From an uncultured Clostridium sp. (GTDB lineage Bacteria > Bacillota > Clostridia > Lachnospirales > Lachnospiraceae), in the NCBI GenBank assembly GCA_947643685.1, contig CANRXD010000085.1, forward strand, positions 1 to 6,938: a stretch of DNA of 6,938 bases, written 5' to 3'. The notes below the pieces were generated by a model that did no database searches, was not told the origin of the DNA, and worked only from the letters and a program-made list of their open reading frames with translations. Position numbers and translations under genes: made by a program. Of the stretch, positions 1 through 5,356 are shown in pieces (the stretch's first letter is position 1; each line of letters opens with the position of its first letter).

Positions 1-1350
1 GGCCATTTTCACCGCATCCTCAATGTAATCCAGCATCCGCTTTCCGGAGTAAATGATTCCATTGATGTTTAATGATTCAAACTCCCCGTTTTCCTTCATG
101 GGAATACAGCCGTGATAAAGGAGGTTGGAGTTGCAGCATTTGTACATGGCTCCGTGGGAATACACAAAGCGGATATGGCGGTGGAACACACTGCTGTGCT
201 TAAAGGACATACACAGATTGTGTATTAACTCTTCCTCCTCCTTCGAAAGCTTCAGAGGATCCTTTGGATCCACGGTAGGAAGATTCATATCCAGCATCTT
301 ATAATCTTTTCCCTTAATCTGTACGGTTCCCTTAGTGAAGTCGATTCTGGTAATATGGGTTCTGTCATTCATCTCATATTCCGGATGGCGTTTGATGATC
401 TGCCCCTCCACCTTAAACTGAATGATTGTGATGGCCTTATGCATCTTGGCCGCCAGGCCCGGATCCACAGCATCATAAATATTTTCATCCAGAATCTTCG
501 GCATGAACCGCTCGCAGGGATCGTCCTTATAAACCCGTGCGGCAAACATGGAAAGCGGACGAAGGTTGATTCCATATCCGTCCTCCAGAAGGTCAAAGCA
601 GTTATAGCGGATGGCAATCCGCAGTACGTTGCAGATACATGCCAGATTTCCCGTTGCAGCACCCATCCAGGAAATATCATGGTTTCCCCACTGGATATCC
701 ACATCGTGGAACTGCATCAGCTCGTCCATTATAATATCGGGACGCGGTCCACGATCAAAAATATCACCGATAATATGTAGATTGTCAATGGTAAGGTTCT
801 GAATCAGATTGCAGAGAGCTGTGATAAACTCTGAACCCATTTTGTTATCAATAATGGAATGGATAATCTCGTCATAATATATCTTTTTGTTTTCATCATT
901 GTAGTCCACATGAAGAAGTTCGTCAATAATATATGCGAATGCCGGCGGCATTTTTTTACGCACCTTGGATCTTGTATATTTGGAAGAGACCTCCTTACAG
1001 ATCCGCACCAGACGGTAAATATTGATGCGCTGCCAGTCATCGTTGTAACGTTTTTCTCTCTTTGTCACCCGCAGGACCCGTTCCGGATAATAAATCAGAT
1101 TCGCCAGTGCGATTTCCTCTTCATCGGAAATCACATAACCAAAAGTTTCTGAAATTTTTTCCCGGATAATACCGGATGCGCTCCGCAAAAGGTGAATGAA
1201 CGCTTCGTATTCTCCGTGAAGATCACTGAAGAAATACTCTGTTCCTTTCGGAAGTCCGCGGATCGCCATCAGGTTAATAATCTCGCTGGATGCCGCCTTG
1301 ACCGTCGGATACTCCCTGGCCAAAAGTTTCAGATACGCCAAATCTCTCAT
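1..1350 (-). CDS. fbp: Fructose-1,6-bisphosphatase class III, partial (C-terminus beyond left edge)
   Basis: This enzyme hydrolyses fructose-1,6-bisphosphate to fructose-6-phosphate and phosphate, the gluconeogenic step, in the cytoplasm. The reading frame is open for 450 codons from the ATG at 1350-1348 to the window edge. The protein begins MRDLAYLKLLAREYPTVKAA. It carries the calcineurin-like metallophosphatase signature of the Firmicute class III family: SDLHGE (residues 42-47), GDIFDRG (195-201) and GNHD (222-225), the last within the stretch QWGNHDISWMG. These Asp, His and Asn residues bind the metal pair. Family members are about 640-670 residues, so roughly the last 200 lie outside. 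The start is supported by a GGGAGGG ribosome site about 7 nt upstream (minus strand). The gene is divergent from the MBL gene, with a 179-bp shared control region. No frameshift or stop was seen in the visible part. The family assignment is firm from the motifs. Confidence 0.95.
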   Translation of the reverse strand, partial: MRDLAYLKLLAREYPTVKAASSEIINLMAIRGLPKGTEYFFSDLHGEYEAFIHLLRSASGIIREKISETFGYVISDEEEIALANLIYYPERVLRVTKREKRYNDDWQRINIYRLVRICKEVSSKYTRSKVRKKMPPAFAYIIDELLHVDYNDENKKIYYDEIIHSIIDNKMGSEFITALCNLIQNLTIDNLHIIGDIFDRGPRPDIIMDELMQFHDVDIQWGNHDISWMGAATGNLACICNVLRIAIRYNCFDLLEDGYGINLRPLSMFAARVYKDDPCERFMPKILDENIYDAVDPGLAAKMHKAITIIQFKVEGQIIKRHPEYEMNDRTHITRIDFTKGTVQIKGKDYKMLDMNLPTVDPKDPLKLSKEEEELIHNLCMSFKHSSVFHRHIRFVYSHGAMYKCCNSNLLYHGCIPMKENGEFESLNINGIIYSGKRMLDYIEDAVKMA

Positions 1351-1399
1351 TGCTTTTCCCTCCCACATACATTTCCGGCAAATTTCCTTTTGATTTTCC

Positions 1400-1428
1400 G
1401 TAACAGTTCAGATAGTCTGAACTGTTAC
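1400..1428. repeat. Perfect 13-bp inverted repeat between divergent genes
   Basis: The arms GTAACAGTTCAGA (1400-1412) and TCTGAACTGTTAC (1416-1428) are perfectly complementary around the 3-nt centre TAG. The element lies between the two divergent starts, downstream of the candidate fbp transcription start and about 20 bp upstream of the MBL -35 region. Possible roles are an operator for a dimeric regulator, an RNA hairpin in the fbp leader, or a copy of a dispersed palindromic repeat. A plus-strand ATTTTT follows, but no gene upstream on that strand needs a terminator. Confidence 0.75.
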
Positions 1429-1457
1429 ATTTTTCCCATTTTTTCACTTGCCGGTAA

Positions 1458-1486
1458 TTGCTTTTCCTTCTATTTTATAGTAACAT
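1458..1486 (+). promoter_or_regulatory. Candidate promoter for the MBL-fold gene
   Basis: On the plus strand, TTGCTT (1458-1463), a 17-nt spacer and TAACAT (1481-1486) precede the MBL start by about 45 nt. A slightly upstream alternative is TTGCCG (1448-1453), 17 nt and TATTTT (1471-1476). Both matches are moderate. The region is AT-rich and is the only space available for a promoter of this gene. Confidence 0.35.
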
Positions 1487-1505
1487 ATTCATATTTAAAA
1501 GACAA
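1477..1505 (-). promoter_or_regulatory. Candidate sigma-A promoter for fbp
   Basis: On the minus strand, TTGTCT (1505-1500) and TACTAT (1482-1477) are separated by exactly 17 nt. Each hexamer matches the vegetative consensus at 4 of 6 positions. Transcription would start near 1470, leaving a leader of about 120 nt that contains the perfect palindrome at 1400-1428. The -10 element overlaps the -10 of a candidate plus-strand promoter for the divergent MBL gene, so the two could compete. This is predicted by eye only. Confidence 0.45.
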
Positions 1506-1529
1506 TAAAAAGAAAAAGGGGATTTTTAC

Positions 1530-2339
1530 ATGGATCGGGAACTTCTTTATGTTTTCGGAACCGGAAATGCCACGGTAACGAACCTTTATAACACCTGCTT
1601 CGCTTTAAGAGACAGTGATGAATATTTTATGGTGGATGCCGGCGGCGGAAACGGAATCCTGAAGATTCTGGACAACATGCAGGTATCTCTCTCAAGAATT
1701 CACCATATCTTTGTCACACATGAGCACACAGACCACATTCTGGGCATTATCTGGATGATCCGCATGATCGCCACAAAAATGCGGCAGGACCAGTATGGTG
1801 GGGATGCTTTCATTTACTGCCACGAAGAACTGGTTGAAACTATTAAAACCTTATGCCGCCTGACCATCCAGGGAAAATTTTATGATATGATCGGCTCCAG
1901 AATCCATCTGGTGCCTGTTAAGGATGGGGAAACCCGGCAGATTTTAAGCTATCATGTTACCTTCTTTGATATTCACTCCACAAAGGCCAAACAGTTTGGC
2001 TTTACTCTGACCCTGAATAATGGAAGGAAGCTGACATGCCTGGGGGACGAGCCCTTCAATCCGGCCTGCGAGCGGTATCTCAGAGGCTGTGACTGGCTGC
2101 TTCATGAGGCATTTTGCCTGTATGTGGAGCGTGATGTATGGAAGCCATATGAAAAGCACCACAGTACCGTCAAGGATGCCTGCGAACTGGCAGAAGCCAT
2201 GCAGATTCCCAATCTGGTACTGTGGCACACAGAGGACAGCAATGTGGCCGGGCGTGAACGCCTTTATAAAAGCGAGGGAAAACGCTATTACAGCGGCAAC
2301 ATTTACGTACCTGATGATGAGAGCTTAATCGCTCTGTAA
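1530..2339 (+). CDS. MBL-fold metallo-hydrolase, RNase Z-like
   Basis: A 269-residue cytoplasmic protein of the metallo-beta-lactamase fold. The metal-binding motif series is complete and in order: VDAGGG (35-40), THEHTDH (63-69), FDIHS with His149, LGDEP with Asp173 (171-175), HEAF (192-195), HHST (210-213) and the final LWHTED with His233 (231-236). The THxHxDH, GDE, HST and terminal His arrangement resembles the RNase Z / ElaC branch more than the lactamases. The protein is shorter than typical long-form enzymes and lacks an obvious exosite arm, so a tRNA-processing role is not established. The start has AAAGGGG at 1516-1521 with about 8 nt spacing. There is no signal peptide. It is transcribed away from fbp and converges on the desulfoferrodoxin gene. 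The true substrate is unknown; a phosphodiester or similar small-molecule hydrolase is equally possible. Confidence 0.9.
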   Translation: MDRELLYVFGTGNATVTNLYNTCFALRDSDEYFMVDAGGGNGILKILDNMQVSLSRIHHIFVTHEHTDHILGIIWMIRMIATKMRQDQYGGDAFIYCHEELVETIKTLCRLTIQGKFYDMIGSRIHLVPVKDGETRQILSYHVTFFDIHSTKAKQFGFTLTLNNGRKLTCLGDEPFNPACERYLRGCDWLLHEAFCLYVERDVWKPYEKHHSTVKDACELAEAMQIPNLVLWHTEDSNVAGRERLYKSEGKRYYSGNIYVPDDESLIAL

Positions 2340-2345
2340 ACGGAC

Positions 2346-2365
2346 ATGCCTGCCGGCGCAGGCAT
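2346..2365. terminator. GC-rich hairpin between convergent genes, possible bidirectional terminator
   Basis: The arms ATGCCTGC (2346-2353) and GCAGGCAT (2358-2365) form a perfect 8-bp stem with a CGGC loop. It sits in the 25-bp gap between the MBL stop and the desulfoferrodoxin stop, overlapping the latter by one base. Neither strand has a good U tract (the minus strand has only GTCCGTTT), so termination would be weak or factor-aided. The same arms recur at 3051-3070 with a different loop. Confidence 0.45.
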
Positions 2366-2733
2366 CACAGCTCTGCTTTCCAGAGGCCGTGGCGGTTGCA
2401 GTATTCATATACCGCCAGCGGCCTCTCTCCGTCACTCAGAACAAATTCCACCATGGGTTTATCTCCGGGCTTTAATACCCTTAAGCTCCCGCCGCGGGTC
2501 GTTTCCAGATATACCCAGGTAATGTAATGGTCTTCCTCCATGGGATGATCATTTTCTCCCACCCGGGCCTTCACCCTTCCATTTTCTACTTTGACTACCG
2601 GCAGGTGCTTTTCAAGCGCCGCGTCTGTTGTGTTGGCATGAAGCTTATCATAAGTACCACAGCCGGCATTGTTCTCTCCATATATGACGAGAGCGATTCC
2701 ATGGCAGTCCGGACACTGTAAAAAACGACTCAT
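2365..2733 (-). CDS. dfx: Desulfoferrodoxin family protein (superoxide reductase)
   Basis: A 122-residue cytoplasmic protein that reduces superoxide to hydrogen peroxide at a mononuclear Fe(His)4(Cys) centre. All expected ligands of that centre II are present: His43 in EKH, His63 in HPM, His69 in HYI, and Cys112 and His115 in YCNRHGLWK. Other family features are the NTTDAALEKH segment, WVYLET, a GG pair, LKPGDKP and AVYEY. The N-terminal rubredoxin-like Dx domain keeps CPDC (Cys7, Cys10) but has AGCGTY with a single Cys25 where classical desulfoferrodoxins have a CC pair. A normal FeCys4 centre I is therefore unlikely. The length is close to the usual 125-130. The start ATG at 2733 has AAGGAAT directly upstream and AGGA a little farther off. 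It converges with the MBL gene. In anaerobes these genes often respond to oxidative stress, but no PerR box was recognised here. Confidence 0.92.
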   Translation of the reverse strand: MSRFLQCPDCHGIALVIYGENNAGCGTYDKLHANTTDAALEKHLPVVKVENGRVKARVGENDHPMEEDHYITWVYLETTRGGSLRVLKPGDKPMVEFVLSDGERPLAVYEYCNRHGLWKAEL

Positions 2734-2753
2734 ATTCCTTGTTCCTCACTTTC

Positions 2754-2779
2754 TTTTTTAGAGTGCTTTTTTAGAGTAC
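2754..2779. repeat. Tandem 13-bp direct repeat upstream of dfx
   Basis: Two adjacent 13-bp units, TTTTTTAGAGTGC (2754-2766) and TTTTTTAGAGTAC (2767-2779), differ at a single base. The second unit plus the next bases forms the palindrome AGAGTACTCT. They lie between the candidate dfx promoter and its ribosome site, so they would be in the 5' leader of dfx. Confidence 0.7.
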
Positions 2780-2783
2780 TCTT

Positions 2784-2813
2784 TTAATAGGCAACTGTCC
2801 AGAAGATGCACAA
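2784..2813 (-). promoter_or_regulatory. Weak candidate promoter for dfx
   Basis: On the minus strand, TTGTGC (2813-2808), an 18-nt spacer and TATTAA (2789-2784) lie about 50 nt before the dfx start. Matches to consensus are partial and the site sits in the repeat-rich intergenic region. No PerR- or Fur-like operator was recognised nearby. Confidence 0.25.
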
Positions 2814-3074
2814 ACCTGCTGAATAGTTACAGGCAGCAGTTGCATTTTCTCTGTATAGTCTTTTCTGTAAGCTTTCGTTTTATACTTGCAAAGCCATAAA
2901 AACACAGGTAAAATACTTTTATAATTACGGTGAAAGTATTGGCCGGTATGAGCAAAAAAGCCATGCGAACGAAGTGAGCAGGGTGATTTGCATATACTGC
3001 GGCAGTTGCGGGAGCGCGAAGTGCGGAGCAACTGACTTTCATGCTTGGAGATGCCTGCGTTAGCAGGCATTTCC
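2791..3074. repeat. Repeat-like, inverted-repeat-rich intergenic element between dfx and aroQ
   Basis: The 373-bp gap 2734-3106 has no convincing gene. It contains several potential stems: GCAACTG (2791-2797) with CAGTTGC (2837-2843); AATACTTT (2912-2919) with AAAGTATT (2933-2940); CAGTTGC (3003-3009) with GCAACTG (3028-3034); and the strong hairpin 3047-3074. The 3' half is locally GC-rich and purine-patterned (for example GCGAACGAAGTGAGCAGG), unlike the AT-rich 5' half. Minus-strand open frames cross it (one at 2771-3070), but their residue composition is Arg/Ser/Cys-rich and lacks a ribosome site or any known domain. The pattern suggests a dispersed non-coding repeat of Lachnospiraceae, which is my inference from general familiarity and was not tested. 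The exact ends are uncertain. Confidence 0.45.
3047..3074. repeat. Strong 12-bp stem-loop upstream of aroQ
   Basis: GGAGATGCCTGC (3047-3058), a GTTA loop and GCAGGCATTTCC (3063-3074) form a 12-bp stem with one G-U pair. It ends 17 nt before the aroQ Shine-Dalgarno. Only GTTTAG follows, so it lacks a terminator U tract. The inner 8-bp arms are identical to those of the hairpin at 2346-2365. It could be the terminal hairpin of the repeat-like element, an mRNA 5' stabiliser or an attenuator. Confidence 0.6.
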
Positions 3075-3106
3075 GTTTAGCTACAATTCACGAGGAGGTG
3101 TCTTTT

Positions 3107-3589
3107 ATGAAAAAATTCATGCTGCTTCACGGTGTCAACCACAACATGTTCGGGAAACGCGATCCCCGGCAGTATGGTACTGTCACTCTGGATGAAATCA
3201 ATGCAAAGGTTCTTTCCCTGGCTGAGGAGCTGGGCGTTTCTGTCACCTGCTTTCAGACCAATGATGAGGGGAAAATGGTGGACAAAATCCATGAAGCTTA
3301 TCTGGAACATTATGATGGCGTCCTGATTAACGCCGGGGCCTGGACCCATTACAGCTATGGGATCTCCGATGCCCTGGAGATGTTAGAATGCCCCATAATT
3401 GAGCTTCATATGTCTAATGTACATAAACGAGAAGAATTCCGTCACCATTCCGTGATCTCCCCCATTGCAACCGGCATCATTATCGGTCTGGGCGCTGATG
3501 TCTATACCCTGGGGCTCCGGGCACTGGCGGACAAAACCGGCAGTACCGTTACAGAAAATCTTTCAAATCAGGAGACATGCAATGAATAA
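3107..3589 (+). CDS. aroQ: Type II 3-dehydroquinate dehydratase family protein
   Basis: Type II dehydroquinases convert 3-dehydroquinate to 3-dehydroshikimate (shikimate pathway and quinate use) as cytoplasmic dodecamers. This 160-residue protein has the expected length and active-site set: Asn11 and Arg18 in the HGVNHNMFGKR segment, catalytic Tyr23 in QYG, Asn75 and His81 in INAGAWTHYS, Glu99 and His101 in IELHMSN, and Arg112 in REEFRHHS. IIGLGADVYTLGLRAL closes the fold. The usual NGPNLN loop is altered to HGVNHN. The start at 3107 is chosen over an in-frame ATG at 3041 because GAGGAGGTG (3092-3100) lies 6 nt upstream and residue numbering then matches the family. The 3041 ATG would put the hairpin 3047-3074 in the coding frame. 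The last 8 nt overlap the following DUF4317 gene, implying coupling. No other shikimate gene is visible, so this may be a stand-alone or second copy. Confidence 0.9.
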   Translation: MKKFMLLHGVNHNMFGKRDPRQYGTVTLDEINAKVLSLAEELGVSVTCFQTNDEGKMVDKIHEAYLEHYDGVLINAGAWTHYSYGISDALEMLECPIIELHMSNVHKREEFRHHSVISPIATGIIIGLGADVYTLGLRALADKTGSTVTENLSNQETCNE

Positions 3590-4724
3590 ACGCGAAATTT
3601 CAGAGATAAAGAAACAATTCAAAAAAGATAACAATGCCATCACCCGCATCTGCGGATGCTATGTGGATGCAGAAAAGCAAATTAAAACCTCCTTAAAAGA
3701 GGCATTTTTTGCCCTGTCTGAGGAAGAAATTTTCAAATATTATGAAATTTTCAGAAAATCCTTATCGGGCGGCATCGGAAAAAATCTCCATAATCTGGAA
3801 TACTCCATCCATGATGAAGGAGAAGGCAGCGCCCATTCTCTCCTTATGAAACTCCGTGAGGACAAACTGACCGATGACGAAGTGGTGGATTCCTTCTATA
3901 ATAAAGTCATTGAAAATTATGATTATGGTGAAAACTATTATATCATTTTGATTCACAGCGCATACGACGTGCCGGGAAAGGCCGCGGACCATGAAGAAAT
4001 GTTTGATGCGTCGGAAGAAGTATACAACCACATTCTCTGTTGTATTTGTCCGGTAAAGCTCTCTGAGCCTGGTCTCTCCTACAATGAAACCACGAATCTT
4101 ATTGAAGAACGGCCCCGGGACTGGTGGGTGCAGCCGCCAATGACAGGCTTTTTATTCCCGGCCTTCAATGACAGAAGTACGGATATCCACAGCATTTTGT
4201 ATTTTTCCAAAAATCCGGAAGAGCTTCATTATGAATTTATTGACACCTGCTTAGGCGCCCCGTCCCCCGTTTCCTGGAGCGCTCAGAGGGAAGCCTTTCA
4301 GGAAATCCTTTCCGATACCCTGGGTGAACAGTGTGATTATCAGATTGTACGGCAAATCCATGAAAACCTGACGGAAATGTCAGAGGAACATAAGGAAGAT
4401 ATGGAGCCTTTGCGTCTCTCCAAACCGGAGGTAAAGGATCTGCTGGAAAAAAGCGGCGTGGAACCAGAACAGCTGGAGCGTTTCGATACGGTTTACGAGG
4501 AAGCCGCCGGAGAAAGCACTTCCATTCTGGTCCCTGCCATCACCGGCTCCGGAAAATTTGCCCTGAAAACCCCGGACGTGGACATCAGGGTCAATCCGGA
4601 GCGTCTGGATCTGGTGGAAACCAGATTTTTAGAAGGGCGCCGTTTTCTGGTCATTGCGGTAGAAGATAATGTGGAAGTCAATGGCCTGCCCGTTAAAATG
4701 TGGGAAGAAGAAAAGAGTCTGTAA
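3582..4724 (+). CDS. DUF4317 domain-containing protein
   Basis: A 380-residue soluble protein that I recognise as the DUF4317 family, common in Lachnospiraceae and relatives and without known function. The N-terminus MNKREISEIKKQFKKDNN continues with AITRICGCYVD (residues 19-29), followed by charged helical segments. There is a cysteine cluster LCCICP (Cys153, Cys154, Cys156), a well-kept block RDWWVQPPMTGFLFPAFNDR (179-198), and a C-terminal part rich in Glu and Asp. No signal peptide, membrane span or catalytic motif is seen. The start at 3582 is supported by AGGAG at 3570-3574 with 7 nt spacing, and it overlaps the aroQ end by 8 nt. An in-frame ATG at 3465 lies deep inside aroQ and is rejected. 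The two genes very likely share an mRNA ending at the terminator 4736-4758. The link to dehydroquinate metabolism is contextual only; the family may simply sit there. Confidence 0.88.
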   Translation: MNKREISEIKKQFKKDNNAITRICGCYVDAEKQIKTSLKEAFFALSEEEIFKYYEIFRKSLSGGIGKNLHNLEYSIHDEGEGSAHSLLMKLREDKLTDDEVVDSFYNKVIENYDYGENYYIILIHSAYDVPGKAADHEEMFDASEEVYNHILCCICPVKLSEPGLSYNETTNLIEERPRDWWVQPPMTGFLFPAFNDRSTDIHSILYFSKNPEELHYEFIDTCLGAPSPVSWSAQREAFQEILSDTLGEQCDYQIVRQIHENLTEMSEEHKEDMEPLRLSKPEVKDLLEKSGVEPEQLERFDTVYEEAAGESTSILVPAITGSGKFALKTPDVDIRVNPERLDLVETRFLEGRRFLVIAVEDNVEVNGLPVKMWEEEKSL

Positions 4725-4735
4725 CCAGTATATTT

Positions 4736-4758
4736 AGCCTCCTTCGGGAGGCTTTTTT
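4736..4758 (+). terminator. Intrinsic terminator of the aroQ-DUF4317 unit
   Basis: AGCCTCC (4736-4742), a TTCG tetraloop and GGAGGCT (4747-4753) form a 7-bp GC-rich stem followed by a T6 run (4753-4758). It begins 11 nt after the DUF4317 stop. This is a textbook rho-independent terminator. Confidence 0.93.
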
Positions 4759-4779
4759 AATACATTTCTCGATATTCTT

Positions 4780-4798
4780 CGACATTTTGTCGTTTTTT
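4780..4798 (+). terminator. Possible second, weaker terminator
   Basis: CGACA (4780-4784), a TTT loop and TGTCG (4788-4792) are followed by six Ts (4793-4798). The 5-bp stem is short. It would back up the stronger terminator just upstream. Confidence 0.4.
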
Positions 4799-4882
4799 AT
4801 ATTAATTTTTCGTTTTCTTTGACAGTATCACACCTTTTTTGCATTTCTTTTCTAATTCCCATACGCTACAACTGATACATTA

Positions 4883-4987
4883 AAGGTAACACGGCCGCTG
4901 CGTTTTCGTACGGCCGGCAAAGTGAACGCACAGCCCCTCCTGAACGGTTACTGCCAATAACCTTTCGTTTTCAGACGGGCTGAAAGC
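4883..4987 (+). other. Potentially structured leader upstream of the DUF6431 gene
   Basis: The gap 4759-4987 has no gene. Its first half is AT-rich with an isolated TTGACA (4819-4824) but no good -10 at the right distance. Its second half can fold. CGGCCG (4892-4897) pairs with CGGCCG (4911-4916), with an inner TGCG-TTTT-CGTA extension. GGTTA (4946-4950) can pair with TAACC (4958-4962). GTTTTCAG (4967-4974) pairs with CTGAAAGC (4980-4987) with one G-U. CAGCCC (4931-4936) could alternatively pair with GGGCTG (4977-4982), competing with the last hairpin. No known riboswitch class was recognised. It could be a regulatory leader or the relic of a mobile-element end. Confidence 0.35.
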
Positions 4988-5011
4988 ATGCTCAGATTGG
5001 CAGGTACACAA

Positions 5012-5356
5012 ATGATAATCCTCACACAGTATCATGTCGTAATGAAAAACGGGATCTACCGTGTAGTCTCTGATAAACCCTCTGTCTGTCCCTCCTGTCA
5101 GGGTGCCTTAAAGGTCCGTGACAGCAAACGCCGCCAGGTAATCCTGGCGGACGGTCAAACGCATATATTCCTGCTCCGAAGGCTCAAATGCAAAAAGTGC
5201 GGCGCGCTCCACCTGGAACTGCCGGACCTTTTTGTACCCCATAAGCACTATTCACGTGAGGTCATCAACATGGCTCTCAGCGGAAAGGCTCCCAGCTGTC
5301 CCGCCGAAAATTCCACCATTTACCGATGGGAAAAAGAACGAAGCCGCATGTCTTAA
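5012..5356 (+). CDS. DUF6431 domain-containing zinc-ribbon protein
   Basis: A 114-residue protein whose body I recognise as the DUF6431 family, a short zinc-ribbon domain of unknown function seen widely in Firmicutes and often near mobile or transposase-like genes. CPSC (Cys26, Cys29) and CKKC (Cys60, Cys63) form the likely zinc site, separated by a basic strand region (VRDSKRRQVI). The following LHLELPDLFVPHKHYSREVI leads into a C-terminal part containing CPAENSTIYRWEKE, which resembles a helix-turn-helix end (S-T-IYRW). DNA binding is plausible but not shown. An upstream in-frame ATG at 4988 would add 8 residues, but it directly abuts a hairpin and has no clear ribosome site. The 5012 start has a weak AGGT 7 nt upstream. 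The stop overlaps the stop of the convergent pyruvate-kinase-like gene by 4 nt (TTAA shared). No transposase partner is in the window. Confidence 0.75.
   Translation: MIILTQYHVVMKNGIYRVVSDKPSVCPSCQGALKVRDSKRRQVILADGQTHIFLLRRLKCKKCGALHLELPDLFVPHKHYSREVINMALSGKAPSCPAENSTIYRWEKERSRMS

Noticed and set aside
355..1152. Plus-strand open frames opposite fbp
   Set aside because: Antisense shadows of a strongly supported coding sequence, with no ribosome sites or domains.
1400..1436. Palindrome at 1400-1428 as an intrinsic terminator
   Set aside because: It lies between two divergent gene starts, with no transcript arriving on the plus strand and no U tract on the minus strand. The run of Ts on the plus strand is short and interrupted by CCC.
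2771..3070. Minus-strand open frames (99 and 71 codons) in the dfx-aroQ gap
   Set aside because: No ribosome site, Arg/Ser/Cys-rich low-quality composition, two overlapping frames open at once, and they coincide with inverted repeats. Better explained as non-coding repeat.
3041..3106. Upstream in-frame ATG for aroQ at 3041
   Set aside because: It would translate through the 12-bp hairpin and add a tail unlike the family. The AGGAGGTG site fits only the 3107 ATG.
3465..3581. Upstream in-frame ATG for the DUF4317 gene at 3465
   Set aside because: It lies inside aroQ in another frame, gives unfamily-like residues, and a good AGGAG site precedes 3582.
4819..4847. TTGACA at 4819-4824 as a promoter for the DUF6431 gene
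   Set aside because: The -35 is perfect, but the 17-nt-spaced hexamer is CATTTC and no good -10 lies at 16-18 nt, so it is not listed as a promoter.
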